Assembly: GCA_027062145.1 (NCBI GenBank)
Contig: JAMOTX010000036.1
Coordinates: 1-7,810, forward strand
DNA: 7,810 nt
From: Candidatus Altimarinota bacterium
GTDB lineage: Bacteria > Patescibacteriota > Gracilibacteria > BD1-5 > UBA6164
Direction: 5' to 3'
Made by a program: the position numbers and the translations under genes. The first letter of the stretch is position 1, and each line of letters starts with the position of its first letter. The notes below the pieces were generated by a model. That model saw nothing but the letters and a program-made list of their open reading frames with translations. It ran no database searches and was not told the DNA's origin. Below, one piece after another: positions 5,953-7,810 of the stretch.

Positions 5953-7344
5953 GTGAAAAATATAAAAAATATTATAAAATTAATTGATGATGCAATAAAA
6001 GAAGATGCAGAATTAAATATAATGTGATGATGAATTATTAAAGATTGATATAATAAAGATGTTGATTTTTTCTCAGATATTATTTCTAATTCTAATAATT
6101 GGCTTGCAGAATATCAATTAAATTTATCAACTAAATATTGAATAAATTCTTTAAAAATAAAACATACAAATGCTTCAGGTTATTTTATAGAAATACCAAA
6201 AAGTCAGATAAATAAGGTGCCAGATGAATTTATACATAAGCAAAGTTTAGTTAATGCTTCTAGATTTATTACAGAAGAATTAATAGAATTTCAAGAAAAA
6301 ATACTTTGAGCTGAATGAAAAAAATCAGAAAAAGAGTATGAAATATTTTCTGAAGTTAGAGACTTAATATTGAATTCATTTGATGAAATAAAAATAATTT
6401 GAGAAAAAATTGGATACATAGATTTTTTGACTTGATTAAGTCAGGTAGCGTATGATTTTAATTATATAAAACCTAAAATTAATGATAATTATAATTTAGA
6501 TATTGTATGATGAAGACATGCAGTAATTGAGCAAAATAATAATGATTTTATTAGTAATAATTTAAATCTTACAAATAAAAAATTCATTCACATAATTACA
6601 TGACCTAATATGTGATGAAAATCTACATTCTTAAGACAAAATGCTTTAATAGTATTACTTACTCATATTTGAAGTTTTGTCCCTGCTAAATCAGCGAATA
6701 TTCCGTTAACTGATAAGATTTTTTCAAGAATAGGAGCATCTGATAATTTATTTTTAGGTGAATCTACTTTTATGGTAGAAATGCAAGAAGTAGCAAATAT
6801 ATTAAATAATTCTACTGATAAATCATTCATAATTATAGATGAAGTATGAAGAGGAACATCAACTTATGATTGAATGAGTTTGGCTTGGGCTATATTAAAA
6901 GAAAATCATGATAATATCAAATCAAAGACTTTATTTGCAACGCATTATCATGAGTTAATAGATGAATCTAAAACACTAAAAGGTGTCGATAATTTTTCTG
7001 TTGCTGTATGAGAAAATGAAGAAAATTTAGTCTTTTTAAGAAAAATTATACCTGGATGAATCAAGAAATCTTTTTGATTAGAGGTTGCTAAAATTGCATG
7101 ATTGTCTAATTCTACTATTACAGAAGCAAGATTAATGTTGAAAAAATTAGAATTAAGTCATAATAAAATTTCATGAATTCAAATGATTATTTCAGATGAT
7201 GACTCGTTGAAAAATATTAAAAAAGTAAGTAAATGTAATAGTGAACTAACTCAAAAAATAAAGAATATTAATGTTAATAATTTAACACCCTTAGATGCAT
7301 TAAATTTAATTAATGAATTAAAAAATATTAATGAAAAAAAATAA
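5953..7344 (+). CDS. mutS: MutS-family ATPase lacking the N-terminal mismatch-recognition domains
   Basis: A 463-residue protein; intact MutS has about 850. The first residues align by eye to the end of the core/lever domain III (GGGIIKDGYN against E. coli DGGVIASGYN). The clamp domain IV follows (YGINSLKIKHTNASGYFIEI, KVPDEFIHKQSL), then domain V with GPNMGGKST 217-225, STFMVEM 271-277, Walker B and D-loop IIIDEVGRGTSTYD around D296/E297, and ATHYHEL from 329. The tail carries the usual MutS C-terminal motif LTPLDALNLINELK. Domain I with the Phe-x-Glu mismatch wedge, domain II and the start of domain III are absent, and the bases upstream do not encode them. All ATPase motifs are intact and about 22 of 29 Gly are TGA, so it is not decaying. 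GTG 5953 is preferred over ATG 6022 because homology begins before the latter. It may work with an N-terminal part encoded elsewhere, or have another DNA role. Confidence 0.88.
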
Positions 7345-7810
7345 TATAATAATATTGCATGATACTTTTTTGTATAAATGATGATGAGAGAGACTAATTT
7401 TAATGATGGCTAAATCCTTGAAATCAGATTTAGCATCATGATTTTTTAGTAAATGAAGTTTTGATTTAAGAAAGGAATGATTTAATTGAAAAATGATATC
7501 AGTATCAAATGAGATATTTAAAAAATGATTTAGGCATATTAAATTAAAATATTCTTTCTTATTTAATACTAATTTTTTATCCAATTATAATACTGTTATA
7601 TTTTCTTGAGATAGTATAAGTGCAGTGAAAAATTGTAATATAAATACTAAAAAAATATATTATTGTCATACTCCACCTAGATATTTATATGATTTACGTG
7701 ATATTTATTATAAAAAAGTACCATTTATATTAAAACCATTATTTAATATATTATCATATGTCTTTAAAAAAATGTATGAATCTGATATTGAAAAAATGGA
7801 TTTAATATTA
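7331..7810 (+). CDS. Glycosyltransferase, GT4-like, N-terminal part
   Basis: The window ends after 160 codons. The chain starts MKKNNIIILHDTFLYKGGGE, where the three Gly of the nucleotide-sugar loop are consecutive TGA codons (7379-7387). It continues with RLILMMAKSL, the usual first helix of GT-B enzymes, then TVIFSGDSISAV and KKIYYCHTPPRYLYDLRD, the His-Thr-Pro-Pro-Arg segment common in the N-terminal domain of family GT4 glycosyltransferases. These enzymes move a sugar from a nucleotide donor to a lipid or glycan at the inner membrane face, for envelope polysaccharide or glycolipid. Donor and acceptor cannot be told, as the C-terminal donor-binding domain is outside the window. The ATG lies 14 bases inside the end of mutS in another frame, so the two are probably co-transcribed and translationally coupled; no separate promoter is visible. 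Confidence 0.8.

Noticed and set aside
5953..7344. TGA read as Trp (mycoplasma code 4)
   Set aside because: It would put Trp in Walker A and in helicase motif VI, where Gly is invariant, while TGG already serves conserved Trp positions.
5953..7344. The truncated MutS as a MutS2 protein
   Set aside because: It carries the MutS1 clamp domain (GYFIEI, KVPDEFIHKQSL) and the MutS1 C-terminal motif, and has no Smr domain.
7318..7584. Minus-strand frame of 88 residues
   Set aside because: Antisense to the end of mutS and the start of the glycosyltransferase, whose motifs clearly show the plus strand is coding.

Overview
The window is extremely A+T-rich and uses TGA as a sense codon. TGA falls where glycine is invariant: in the Walker A loop of a MutS-like ATPase (GPNMGGKST, 3 of its Gly are TGA), in motif VI of a DEAD-box helicase (HRIGRTGR), and in the Gly-rich loop of a glycosyltransferase. 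TGG still encodes tryptophan, and all genes that end inside the window stop at TAA or TAG. This is genetic code 25, so the source is most likely a Patescibacteria/CPR bacterium of the Gracilibacteria or Absconditabacteria (SR1/BD1-5) group. A standard-code gene caller would shatter every gene here except purC.

Layout. Bases 1-341 hold the 3' end of a CYTH-domain gene. Bases 404-814 hold a small stand-alone cyclic-nucleotide-binding-domain protein. Bases 916-1776 hold a complete purC with a good promoter, the only clear Shine-Dalgarno site in the window, no TGA codon and different Arg codon use, so it looks imported. Bases about 1894-2046 hold a promoter-led structured RNA that ends in an intrinsic terminator; it is either a small RNA or an attenuator-like leader. 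Bases 2078-4180 hold a DEAD-box RNA helicase with a Lys-rich N-terminal arm, a DbpA-type RNA-binding domain and an RGG tail. A palindromic bidirectional terminator separates it from the convergent minus-strand gene 4214-5821, a membrane-anchored protein resembling the 'baseplate J-like' proteins common in CPR genomes. Bases 5822-5952 are a divergent intergenic region. Bases 5953-7344 hold a MutS-family gene that lacks the mismatch-recognition and connector domains. It overlaps by 14 bases a glycosyltransferase (7331 to the window end).

The genes do not form one pathway. Most are separate transcription units with their own hairpin terminators, often built over the stop codon, and with short leaders lacking a ribosome binding site. 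Only mutS and the glycosyltransferase look co-transcribed. The most interesting items are the RNA element with two mutually exclusive folds before the helicase, the code-naive purC in a lineage usually poor in nucleotide biosynthesis, the N-terminally truncated MutS, the adjacency of a CYTH protein and a cNMP-binding protein, and the large gene-to-gene difference in TGA-glycine use.
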